Assembly (NCBI RefSeq): GCF_027942865.1
Contig: NC_134521.1
Coordinates: 21,020,449 to 21,084,448 of the forward strand
DNA from: Odontesthes bonariensis
Lineage: Eukaryota; Chordata; Actinopteri; Atheriniformes; Atherinopsidae
Reading direction: 5' to 3'
Length of the DNA: 64,000 bases
Shown here: piece after piece, positions 46,529 through 57,489 of the stretch
Position numbering within the stretch: the stretch's first letter is position 1
Layout: every line of letters starts with the position of its first letter
Notes under the pieces: model-generated
Databases searched by the model: none
What the model was told of the DNA's origin: nothing
What the model saw: only the letters and a program-made list of their open reading frames with translations
Program-made: the position numbers and the translations under genes

Positions 46529-48445
46529 CCCAGGCGCGTCATTTCCGCCGGGGACGGTGGGGACGCTTCCCCGGCACTTTGTCTGATGAGCAGATTTATC
46601 CCCACCACTTTAAAAAAGTAGAGAAACTGCAAACGCCGCTTTTGCTAAAAACTATAATTTTATATCATGGCATTCTCCTAACCAAAGACTATCTGATCCA
46701 CTCTGCTTTCACTGTCCTTGTATGAATGCGCTTGCGATCAGCCCCCACTGCTGAATCCGCTCTGCTCCCACACTGCGCTTGCGGTCTGGAGTCTGTTATA
46801 GTGTAACGAGCGATGAAAGACGTCGCTGGTGTTGCAGGTGAAGATTCGTCAGTGTTTATGATGCATATCAGGCGAGAGACAATGAATGAAAACTTATTTC
46901 ACAGAGGGGTTGCTGCTCGTTCACTCTTGACCGTCGTTTCATTGCCTGGCAATGTTTGAAAACTTTGTCAGGGCAAGGGCTGTTAGTAGCCAGGCTACGT
47001 CTCCTGATGCGCTCATGCTTGGTCGAGGTTTGTCTGAGATTTGTTGGTGTGTCAAGGGCTGTGCAATAACCGAAAACATGTCTTGTACTAAAATGCGGAT
47101 TTTGAAATACGAATAGGGCCTAGTCTTAAGTTTGTCCCAACCCAGGATGTTTCACTGCGGTCAGGCCATCTGCGCTTCGGAGAGGCACGGTCGTGCTAGC
47201 TACACTTGAAAATTGAGTTCCCGTTTACATCGCGTAAAGCATGTGAGCGGTTTTATGGTGCATTCAAGTGCAACCCGTAAACTCAGAAATCTATATCGAA
47301 GTTGACAGTTCAGTGTAGGCATTAGGATGGAAAATAAATTATAGTTTGAGTTGTGTAACGGCATCATATATAGTTCTGTTAAATCATTTTTAAATATGTT
47401 GAGTTTTAAATTAGTTAAATTTGATTGCTACATCAGATTTATCAATATTAAGTTTCTTTGGGAATCTGAGAAGACATTTTATTAAAATTCTCAACAAAAT
47501 CTTCCATGCAAGTGGCCACTATGATAGGGTGTATTTTTTGCTGCTCACTGTGAGGTGTTGTGGTGATAATTTAAGTTTGGTTCTGTCTCTTCCCTGTTTG
47601 GCTGTAGTGCACTGATGAGAGGTGCAAACAAGGTAGAGATGACCAGTTGATTTGGGCTGGTGCAGGTAGGGCTGGATGTCCAATAAGGAATATGGTCACA
47701 CACACACACATACAAGGACATCAAGCAAGTAAAAGGCAAAAATTTTGAAATGAAACCACATTATGCAAAAGGAAAGAAGAAGAGTGATATAAAGAGATGG
47801 GGGGATTTCAGCATTAGATTATTAGAAAATGATGCAGTGAAATAACTTGAAAATCACCACAGAGGTAGCTGGGGACATGTAGAACAAGAATCTGGAGGAG
47901 TTTGCAGAAAAGAATAAAAAAAAAATTATGAATATTTTAATCTAGCCATATACGTCATGCATTGGGTATGATTTCAGCATCAGATTATTAAACAATGATA
48001 CAGTGAAATAACTTGAAAATCACAACAAAGGTAGCTGGGGACATGTAGAACAAGAATCAGATGGAGTTTGCAGAAAACAATTTGAATTTGTGTTTTTATG
48101 AATATTTTAATCTGGCCATATACATCGTGCATTGGGCTCAAACGCTTTACCGTACGACGCGATTCAAGTGTAGATCGCGCGACCGTGCCTCTCTGAAGCG
48201 CAGATGGCGTGACCGCAATGATGTTTCCAACGGCCTAAACAAGACCGCGCAGATGGCTTTTAACTTTTAATATGGGGACAATATCGCGTCAATACGCATC
48301 ATCTAATGCAATGCCTATTATTTATCATGAAACCTCAATTCGGAAGTAATGGGCCTAGCTTGTACCCAGCACTTTTCAAACCTTACTCAGGTTTATGGTA
48401 ATTGTCCCCAGCACTTCTGAAATCAAACTGACGCCCATGTCTGTA
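46529..48445. mobile_element. possible ~1.9-kb DNA element with internal repeats
   Basis: GGCGCGTCATTTCCG near 46531 and the inverted GGGCGTCAGTTTGA near 48437 may be terminal repeats. Inside, about 60 bp at 47145-47210 (CCATCTGCGCTTC core) is inverted at 48164-48222, and a ~167-bp tandem duplication lies at 47804-48140. No transposase. The borders are uncertain. Confidence 0.4.
47804..48140. repeat. ~167-bp tandem duplication
   Basis: GATTTCAGCATTAGATTATT and the following 160 bp repeat from 47971 with few changes, including AGCTGGGGACATGTAGAACA and TATGAATATTTTAATCT. Confidence 0.85.
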
Positions 48446-48683
48446 CCCAACACGGGCCCCCCAATGTGTTCCTGACTTGATGAAAGTGTCTGCGAAATGA
48501 GTGTAATGTGATGAATACTAGTGAGAAGTGCACAGATCTGTATATGGGAGAAGTTAAACGACCACTTAAAAAGTTCCTTTATGATAAACTCTGCTCATTA
48601 GTTAGCCTCCTGCTTTATTTTGTACGAACTTGTTCATTTGTGCGTTCTGTTTCTTTTCTCTTCCCGCCCTTGTCTCACACCAG

Positions 48684-48766
48684 GGGGTCCAGTAGGACAG
48701 TCATTTTTGAACAGGAACATTCACAACTGAGTGAAAAGATCAAAAAGTATCTCAGCAGCAGCCCTG
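48684..48766 (+). CDS. candidate internal exon, 83 bp, gene unknown
   Basis: A long pyrimidine tract (48648-48680) ends in CACCAG. The exon then reads about 27 codons (SSRTVIFEQEHSQLSEKIKK, YLSSSPG) and ends CCTG|GTAAGA. The sequence is hydrophilic and helical, unlike random ORFs nearby. I do not recognise the protein. The exon has a split codon at each end, so it needs flanking exons outside or elsewhere in the window. It could be a real host exon or a chance combination of good splice sites. Confidence 0.4.
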
Positions 48767-49312
48767 GTAAGACCTGTTTGAATTCTCAGAATACCGAAAA
48801 GCTCTTTTTGTAAAACATTTATTGAACAACTGCGGTTTCAGTGTTGCAGACGGAGCTCAGTGTGTAGTCACATTCATATTGTCGTCTTTTGCAGTATGTA
48901 TTAAATGTTTGTGCCATCTTTAATCAATGTTTTTCAAGGAGGTCAAGGGGAGGACTTCGGGCAAATTTGATTGGAGGTTAATCTTTTTTGACTATTCAGC
49001 CGTACCCCAGTTTTCAGTTAATAATCATGACTATTGTATGTAGTTCATTTATTATTACTTGTCACCAAGTCAGTTTGTTGTCATACTTCCTTGTTTGCTG
49101 ATTCTTTGTAATCAGAAGTCTTGTTTTTGTTTGTTTGATTTTTGCCAGTTGATTTTATTTTGGTTTTAAAAATGACTTTAAGAGTCCATATACCTTTTAT
49201 CTACAAAATGGATGAGTTAGAATCGACACACCTTAAAACCATGTAGTGCAGACACGTCTATCTGCAAAACCCCTAAAGTCTTGCAGAAAAAACCTTTGTC
49301 AGTGGGGCTACA

Positions 49313-49673
49313 TCAATCAATCAATCAATCTTTATTTATATAGCGCATTTCATACCACAAGCAACTCAATGTGCTTTACATAAAGACATACAGAAATAAA
49401 AATATAAAAAATACAACACAGAAATACAGGTAAATAAAAACATCAATCAGGTAATTTTAGCTAACAGTAAGATTGGTATAGCTATAACAGAGCAAACGTA
49501 AATTTAGCTAATAGTAGAATTGGTGTAACTATAACAGACAGGTAAATAAAAACATCAATCGGGTAATTTTAGCTTACAGTAAGATTGGTATAACTATAAC
49601 AGAAATACAGAACAGAGCAAAAGTAAATTTAGTTAATAGTAGGATTGGTATAACTATAACAGGTAATTTGAGT
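49313..49673 (-). repeat. LINE 3' tail with internal tandem duplication
   Basis: TCAATCAATCAATCAATCTT and TATTTATATAGCGCATTTC form the reversed L2-type tail. Beyond it a ~110-bp unit (GGTAAATAAAAACATCAATC start) is repeated at 49431-49540 and 49543-49664. Confidence 0.65.
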
Positions 49674-49848
49674 AAACATGGCACTGAAAGGATCGGATAA
49701 TTGGCAAAATTACAATAAGATTGAGTTATTAAATTCATGTAGACACCTTAATCTGACAAGAAATTCGATCGGATTAAGACCCCGAGATAACTTGGTTGAA
49801 AGTCGAATTAAACGTGCTTGTAGACGGGTGAAGCACGTGGTGAATTAA

Positions 49849-50339
49849 GGCCTTGGTATGCTTCTCCGTTGCTATCCGTCAATCCGACTCTTTGGTCACA
49901 ACCTTTCGAAGTTCTCCATCGGGATGTCGGATACGCAAGGCAATTCACCTCCCGATACGTTAGACGACCTAATCTCGCGACGTCTATCGTGAAAGTCGTT
50001 GCTTGATTGTTTACCTTCCGGCTCCGTTCCTCTCCTCACAGTGAACGACGGCGACCGAGAGAGAAAGACTGTTGTTGGAGTTGGAGCTTGTTGAAATTGA
50101 AATGCAAATAATTTTGACCAAATGTTGACCGGCACACAGTACTCTTTCAAAAATGGTGGTGTTGTTCTGAGAGGAAGGAGCTAAACCAGAAAAATGATTC
50201 CGGAAAGGATGTTGTTAGCCAACCAATCACAATCCTTGCGGTCTCTGCGAGTCTCCGTCGCCTCGAGTTTTGGCTGATGCACGCAAGCGACGGAGAGCGT
50301 CTCCGGGAGGGTCTCCGTAGACGACCATAAATCAGGCTT
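49849..50339. mobile_element. PIF/Harbinger-type MITE
   Basis: GGCCTTGGTATGCTTCTCCG at the left and the inverted AAGCCTGATTTATGGTCG at the right, with TAA at 49846-49848 and 50340-50342. The interior contains CCGTCG/CGGAGA repeats. Confidence 0.65.
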
Positions 50340-50786
50340 TAAACTTTGCGTTCTGCGCATGCTCGAGATTTTTTCCCGGGAGCGTGAACCGGAAGTCGGA
50401 AGAGACGAAACAAAGAAAGAGACGAAACAAAAGAAACAAACAACGCGATGGAGAATGCGCCGTTGTGCATCGCGTTTGTGCAATAAGCATGCTCATCACA
50501 CACGAAATGTAGAGGGACGTCGCTTCACCTTGCTCTTTATTTGCCATTTTCTCGAATGCCTGAGTTTGTTGTTGTAGAGGTCAACCAGAAGTGGCTCTAT
50601 TAGCAATAGTTGAAATTGGTACAGCGCCACCTATCGTATCGGAGTATGACATGCTTTGTGCCTATGATTCGATTCATTCACCGCCATATATCCAAGGATA
50701 ATTACCCTTGCTCAAATAAGGAGCAACTCAGTCTTCTTGTAATTTAGCCAATAATCCGATCCTTTCAGGGCCATGCAACCCCACTG

Positions 50787-51823
50787 ATTGACTAAGATTG
50801 GATTAAACTGGTACTTTGCCAACAAGCGGAAAATTAAATAAATTAATAAAAAAACATTAAAAACTAATTTTAATTAAACATGGACAGATTGCCTAGAATT
50901 AAATAGCATTTTGAAATATCTTTACACCATATTTAAACACGATTCAATGCAATTTTAAAAATGAAATGATTGTCATCACGCAGGAAGAGCTTTTGTTTTA
51001 ATCAGGTCACAGGCCAACTTTCACAAAAACCCACTCTATGTACACAAATATATATTTATACATGAGATACTAAGTCTATTTTCCTTTGTTTTATGGGCAT
51101 ATCGGCAGTCATAATGTTTTAGGTTTACAATATTCATTGAACACAAGGAGTGTTATCTGTCTCTGATGTCCAATTCTTCTTCAAACATCCACAAGCTCAG
51201 CAGGTTATGCTTTGATCTATTCTCTGTTTAAGCAAGAGATTTTTGATTTTCCTTCCTCGCTTACACATTAATTCATAATGATTGTGAATTTGGACAGAAA
51301 TGATGAGTAACTTTATATGTAACTATTTAAAATCAGCAGATGGTTATATCAGTTGTGACTGCCGAGTCACCGCAAGAGGGAATGTATTAACTGGCTCATA
51401 CAGTGAGTTAATCGTGATTGATTAAAATGGCATGTGTCCAGGTTTAAGGACCCCCCCCCCAAAAAAAAAGTAATCTGACTGCTGGTAGATATTCCCCCCA
51501 GTTAAAGGAGATATCTGCAGCACGGCAGTCACACTCTTTCCACTATACCTGGTGCAGTGATAAAAAAAATGTCTTACTGCAAGAGATAAAATCATTAAGA
51601 ATTTATTTGACGAACGCTTCATTAATCCCAAGGGAAATTGTTGCAGTGTAAAGGAAGGAATCTATTATTTATAATAAAAAAAAAAACTTAAAAAAGAACA
51701 AATAAAGAAGCAGGTAGATCATACATTTCACCCTAAAGGAGTCTCCTCCCCTGGTAGATGGACTCATTATAAACAGTTATTGCAGTGAGCAGGAATACCC
51801 TTCTGTACCTTCAGTATTTTTGT
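50787..51823. other. intergenic; LINE tail near 51.62 kb
   Basis: TTCATTAATCCCAAGGGAAA at 51619-51638 is a reversed fish LINE/SINE tail. Otherwise nothing recognised. Confidence 0.45.
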
Positions 51824-52200
51824 TAAAGGGATAATCCGGAGTAAAATGCACTTTGATCAATTTACGGGATGTTGGGAGTGCATACATTGAGTTGACATCA
51901 AAATCATGTCATTCGGATGTGTTTTGAGAATTTCGATTTGACCGTTTTTAGCCAAAAGTCGTTAGCCTGGAAGTCAGAGGGGCATATCATGTCACCGCTC
52001 CAAAACGCTATTTTTATACCTCTTCTACAGCTCCAAACAACATAACACTTACGTGGTAGTGAGTAGAGGGTCCCTAAAGCCAAACCGAAGTGTCCCGAGG
52101 TCTTCATGTGGTCGGATATAGAGTCCAGAATGAATTTAATCAAGCCAGTACCTTTCCGGAAATGTTGCTGCTGCAGCTGCCGCTACAGACCGTGGTGAAG
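51824..52200 (+). repeat. MITE fragment, one end only
   Basis: GTTAAAGGGATAATCCGGAG and AAAATGCACTTTGAT start a common fish repeat. The opposite end was not found, so this is a truncated copy. Confidence 0.5.
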
Positions 52201-52927
52201 TTGGTTTGATATTGGTTTGAAAAAAAAGACACCTTATTTCCTTATTGTGAATATCTGTCGAATATCAGAAGAAGTGAAGCTGGTGAATTGCAGCTTTCCT
52301 GTGGAGACCTTAAGACTTTGTGTTTGTTTTGTTTTCAACAGACTTTTAACTTTTTCTTGCTTCTCAGTTAAACGCTTAAAGCGATGAAGAGTGAAGATGA
52401 GATTAGATAAAAAGATTATCTTGGTGAGTATGTGAGGGTTCGCAGAGGTAAGTGATTTATTTAAATTTTTCTTTTCTTCATTAGATATCTTTGCTGCCTA
52501 TGTGCTGCAGAAGTTTTCCAAGCGATTTCAAAGTTGTAGACAGTTAGTTGTGGCGTGCTCCCGTGATCTCATTTGTTTGGTGTGTAAAAAACACATTCTT
52601 TCTTTATTGCTGTTTTTTCAGCCCACAACACTACAGTTTAAAAAATGCAGCTGTGGCTAAAAGCTGTTTATCGGCCAACTTCACTGTTGTTAGGAATTTC
52701 CACCAGGTGCATGGTGGGAAATAATCCCAGAAAATTGCAAATGGTGACCCTGCAAGATCTCAAGTCTGTGACTTAAAACTCGGTGACATTGCCTTTAGAT
52801 GTGAGAGGGTGTCAGGAGTTAGTCTTGTTGCCTTGTGTACAGGAGGCTTTAGAAATAACTAGATTTCTGGAGTTTTTAGTCTCACACGTCTCATCTCCAG
52901 TCAAATGGTTTCTGGGTTCAGTTTCTG

Positions 52928-53732
52928 TAGGGATGGGAATTGATAAGATTTTTACGATTCCAATTCCATTTTCGATTCTGCTCAACGATTCTGTTCTTTA
53001 TCGGTTCCCTTATCGATTCTCATTTGGAGAAAAAGGACAACAAACCGGTCGATTAGCATCAACTTTGTTTCGTTTAGAAGTAACACGAGTCATGACCTTA
53101 CAAACCCAACAACGGTGAGGTCCACATTGGTCTATCATGGCCTGGGTAATTTAACTCTTCCCTGCACTGGTGAAAGGAGAAGCTGGAGGTAGACGTGAAC
53201 TGGGGGTAGTACCACCAGCCTCTGGCTCTGAGCCAGTCAGGCTCTGTCTCTCATGATTTCATCTAAATGTAATGCCTGAGAAGGCATTCATTTAACCTTA
53301 ACCGTTATAGCAGGTTTTACAATGAGGCAAATGGCGCTAACATGATAGGTAGTGTTAGTTAGTTAGATAGTTAGTTACCTGCAGTGTTAGCCGAGGACAT
53401 GCTAACGTTGCTGGGTTCAGATTCACCAACGTTAGTCCGGAACAGATCGAAAACGCAACATTCATTTATAGCTATTGCATGTTGGTAGTATTTCCTCCCT
53501 TTGGTGAAATAATCTCTTTGCAAGTTGCCCTGTTGTCGTCTTTTTTAGGGATGTGTAATCAAACTTTTGAGCGTTTGTACCGCTTGGGCGCCATGTTTAC
53601 TGTTGACTGCTGGCTGCACTGGACTCGCCACGCAACTTTAAGTTGGGACATCATTCGCGCCCACTGGAATCGATAAGGGAATCGTTTGCAAAATCGCCAA
53701 ACGATTCCTAGGAATTGAAATTCCCATCCCTA
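52928..53732. mobile_element. non-autonomous hAT element, 805 bp
   Basis: TAGGGATGGGAATTGAT at the left is mirrored by TTGAAATTCCCATCCCTA at the right. AGTTTCTG is duplicated exactly at 52920-52927 and 53733-53740. Subterminal ATCGATT/CGATTC motifs occur on both sides. No transposase. Confidence 0.9.
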
Positions 53733-53740
53733 AGTTTCTG

Positions 53741-56249
53741 GCATTAATTGGTGTAGTAAGACTGAACGTGGACTCCATAAGTTGCAGGTATACGGCGCGT
53801 TAACCATATGCTGTGACTGTCAAGCAGTCATAAGTGCCTGTTTCTTCAGCCTAATCAAAGTGTGCAAACATTCACCTACTTCCTTGAATTATCTCAAATG
53901 TATATAGAAAACTCAGCACCATATGTCAAGTACTGGAAGTACTGCGATTGACCCACGTGTCTGCAATTCATTTCAGCAAGAGCTGATAATACCTCCTGCC
54001 AGAAGAGATTGAGAAAGTCATCAACAAACAGGACAACAATGCTCATTATTATTCATTGAAACGGGCATTTAGATGTGCGAAAAAATGTGGCGCCTATCAA
54101 TTTTTGACCACTGCGAAGCTGCCAAGAGCTAATGAAGAACCCAGACGAGGAGCGGAGAAAAGCGACCGATGCTGGAGTGATGTTTATTATCGCCTGTGAT
54201 CCTGTTGACTGCAGCCTTAACCTCTGGCCTCACTCTGTTTGCATCTCTACAGTCAGCACAGAATTCAGTCAAGCTCTAAGCTAATACATTTTATGCCTGT
54301 TCCCAAATTAGTGTTCTTTTTGCTCTTCAGTAACCCCACTTCCTGTTTTTGTAGAGTTTATTCTTTTGAGTTTCTCCTGTGCGACCTGGTCTTCGGTTAT
54401 TGATTCATTCATTTTGTAATGACTGTATATATCCTCCTGCTTTGTGTTTTCTCCTTGCCAGTTCATTGAGTGTCTCCAGCTGTCACCTGTTCATAATTGT
54501 CTGTGTTTCCAGGTAAATCAGTCCGTTAATTCATCTGCTCAGTTAGTCCGCCGGTACGTTTTTGTCAGTGCTTCTATTGCTTTGTATCTTCGGTTTTCTG
54601 TCCTGACTTGGCAGTGCCTTTTGTTTAGTTCAAATCAATTTTCTTCACCTTACTACCTGTCCTTAGTTCCTCTCTTCCTGGTAGTCAGATTCTGATATTT
54701 GTGACTCGTAATTTTTTGGCACCTTTCAGTCTTTAGATGCTAACTTCAGAGTTTAAGAGTCACCAGTTAAGTAAATATGCAACAATCTAAAAAGTGTGGT
54801 CATTGGTAACATTAGAGGAAGAATCCAAGGAGACATAAAAGATGTACAGAATTATAACTTTACCTGTAACATCGTTGTTCCTTTAGAGAATTATTACCAA
54901 ATGTCCTTCCCCCTCTTTTATCCACAACACTTGCTTCGGGCTCTTTGCAAAGATTCTCCACCCACCCCCTCATAGATTATTCTCGGGGAATTATCTGAGG
55001 GACATCGTTTCTATTTTTGGCCCTTTAAGAGGACATGATTAAAAAAGCAGCCTGATAAGCTCGCCTGAATGGGTAAATGGCAGGTGATTTTTTTTTTTTT
55101 TTCTTTTTTCTGCAATTTGAAGAAAAATGCATGTTGTGTAAGAGCAGGACACAACATTTCTAACTTCTAAACAAGGAATCAAGCTCACTGGTTATTCCTA
55201 CAGGTCGACTTCGATGGAATACCTGACGGTAAAAGCAGTGTGTCTGTCCTTGGGGTTTCATTGGACTTTTTTTGCTTCTGACGCAGGTCTGCTGCTGTTA
55301 TGTCAAGCAGGAAACTGCCCGGATGGCCAGAATGTGGAGAGGTTCGTATTTGTGGGCCATGGGGAGCCGACAAGAGAAGCCTTCTCTTTCACTCTTTGAA
55401 AAGTTACCAGCTCTGGGTTTCTTCAACCCTTGAATAATTGAAGACTTTCACTTCCCTGTTGTGTGTTTGTAAGTGTGTGCATGTGAGCTGTCTTAACACA
55501 GGCACTGTCTGTCTGACCTTGTGGCTTAAAAAACATTCAGATACTCAACATGCCTTCAGGCGAACTGAGCCCAGATGCGCATGGCATTAACAAGCTTTCT
55601 GAAAATAGGATGTGGATTGTAAACCAATGAGGCAACAGTCCTTCTGTTTTTTCTTTTTATGTGGTTTAAATCTGTCATGTCATTATTCAGGGACTTATTC
55701 CACACTCAGATCAGAAATCATTGTGAAGGCTTCATCACAGCAGAGTGGGTTCTGCTGTGTTTAAGTGCTCAAATGCATTTTGTAAATGTGTTTGCATTTA
55801 AAGTGGAGCTGAAAATAATTCAGCTCTGAGCTAAACTATGCCGTGCATCAGCTTGATTATTTGTTTTGATCTTTGAGCTAAAGTTTGCCTTTACATTAAA
55901 TTTAGCTGATCCTATATATGTTGTCAAATTTAGGCCACTTAACGCCATCAGGGCTAAGTTATCAGAATAGCGGCATAACAGTAAATCAAGTTACAGTTTT
56001 TTGTTTTTTTTTAAAGTTTAGGAAGTTTCCTAGCTTCGAACAAAAGCTCAGATCTGTAATCTAACTTGTTTGGACCATACAAAGGTCCAAAGAAACAACT
56101 TTCAATGATTTTTCCTGAAAAAGAAAATATGAACAACTCTAAATGCAACAAAACAAGAGGCTAGAGTCCTGTTTCCCAGTGTGTTCCATCAGCTTCCTTT
56201 TAATGACACTTTTCATGGTTTGGGAACTGAGGATAATAATTGTTGTAGT
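53741..56249. other. intergenic, with weak repeat and exon signals
   Basis: A sequence related to the dispersed repeat at 20.5 and 56.3 kb lies near 54.4-54.7 kb. A possible exon is noted at 55287. Nothing else recognised. Confidence 0.4.
55287..55397 (+). CDS. weak candidate exon, gene unknown
   Basis: TTTTTTTGCTTCTGACGCAG precedes it. Two frames remain open for 37 or more codons (GLLLLCQAGNCPDGQNVERF in one, KQETARMARMWRGSYLWAMG in another), so the frame is undecided. The phase of the first fits the exon at 48684-48766. No good donor was found before the stop at 55397. Confidence 0.2.
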
Positions 56250-56274
56250 TTTTCAGAGGACATGGCTTTTTGTG

Positions 56275-56600
56275 TATGCTTTTCTGTCTTTTGGTTTCTT
56301 AGTCTTTGCTCTGGTTTATTTATTTCTCTGTGCCTTGGTTTGGTCTTGTTCTGTGTTCCTGTTTGGTATTTTTATGGAGTTTTATTCCATGTGTTCTGTT
56401 TTAGTTTTCAGTCTTCTGTGTTAGATTCTGCTGTATCCCTGTTCCTTGTCATTACCCCTACATGTCCTCAGTTGTCTTGTTCTTGTCCCCTTCTCTCATT
56501 TTCTCTCCGTTTCCTGTTAATCACTCACCTGTTATTGCGTCAACCCTGGCAGTATTTATAACTCTCCAGCTACATCTGTCACTTGCCAGATCATTGACGC
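56275..56600 (+). repeat. dispersed T/CT-rich repeat, copy 2
   Basis: Matches 20530-20757: TTTTCTGTCTTTTGGTTTCT, TCTGGTTTATTTATTTCT and the later CACCTGTTATTG and CCCTGGCAGTA blocks. ORFs in it are V/F/L/S-rich and not credible. Confidence 0.6.
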
Positions 56601-56699
56601 TGCTGTGGATGTTGTTGCCGTCCTCCACGTTTTCTTTGTCATTTCGTCAGTCCCTCCTATCCATCGTCCTGCTGAAATAAACGAGGACCTCCCGGGGAA

Positions 56700-57000
56700 A
56701 GACGTCACCTTGATGGTAGCATATGTCACTCCAAAAACTCCAACATCCACCTCTGCATCAATGGTCCCTTCACACATGTGAAGTCATCGATGCCGTGGAC
56801 ACTGATGCACCCCCATACCATCACAGACGCTGGCTTTTGCACCTTTCTCTGATAACAGCCTGGATGCTCTTTCTCATCTTTGTAGAAGCAGACGTCAGTT
56901 TTTCCCAAAAGCAGCTGGAACGTGGACTCATCTGACCACAGGAAGCGTGTCCACTGTCTTTCTGTCCATCTGAGATGAGCTCGTGTTCGGAGAAAGTATC
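56700..57000 (-). pseudogene. Tc1-like transposase core fragment
   Basis: On the - strand [10 protein letters not shown], then [31 protein letters not shown] and [15 protein letters not shown] pieces: the middle of a Tc1 DDE domain, in two frames. Both the N-terminus and the final DDE block are missing. Confidence 0.75.
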
Positions 57001-57216
57001 AATTCAAGCCTGCTACACATGTACTGTAGCATTAGCAGGATGTGCTACAGTAATAGTTGTCATAACTGTCAGCAGTTACGTGGCTTACATTAAATACTTT
57101 TCATGATTTAGTTATTTGAGTTACTTGATTACTTCAGCCCAATCACAAAGAACTGTTACACATGAAGTCTTGATCGCTGGTTTTTTTTTCTCTACTGTTT
57201 CTCATTCTCTCCCAGG

Positions 57217-57486
57217 CTCATCTGTACGTAATGGTTTCCTGGTGGGGCTGTGTGTGGGATTCATTTGCCAGAGGAGGCAAACTGCTGTCCAGGGAGTTAC
57301 CCGCCGGGGCCCAGCGGGACACTGGCCCCTCGGTGGGGCGATGGATGTTGCATAACAGCAGGAGACGTAACCTCAAAGGAATGCGGGAAATGAGGGTGGG
57401 AGATCAGAGCCTGGAGTTCTCAGGGTCAGCGGATACCAACCTGAGAAAAAAATCTGTTACACATTGTGCTGTGATGTGCAGACTAT
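57217..57486 (+). CDS. candidate 3' exon, gene unknown
   Basis: A strong pyrimidine tract and TCTCTCCCAG (57207-57216) precede a GC-rich stretch that stands out from its AT-rich surroundings. One frame stays open for about 90 codons to a stop at 57486 (MVSWWGCVWDSFARGGKLLS, then VGRWMLHNSRRRNLKGM). Another is open for 46 codons to 57355 (SSVRNGFLVGLCVGF). I recognise neither product. It may be a terminal exon of a host gene whose other exons lie outside or are too short to see. Confidence 0.35.
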
Positions 57487-57489
57487 GAG

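Larger units (their letters stand above)
49300..50786. mobile_element. unclassified TIR element with two nested inserts
   Basis: CAGTGGGGCTACA (49300) continues after an insert at CATGGCACTGAAAGGATCGG (49674). The right end mirrors the joined sequence: CCGATCCTTTCAGGGCCATG then CAACCCCACTG (to 50786). A LINE tail is inserted at about 49313-49673 and a Harbinger-type MITE at 49849-50339. No target duplication was seen. Confidence 0.65.

Noticed and set aside
56143..56680. ORFs of 72-126 codons rich in F, L, V and S
   Set aside because: They lie in a dispersed T/CT-rich repeat present also at 20.5 kb.
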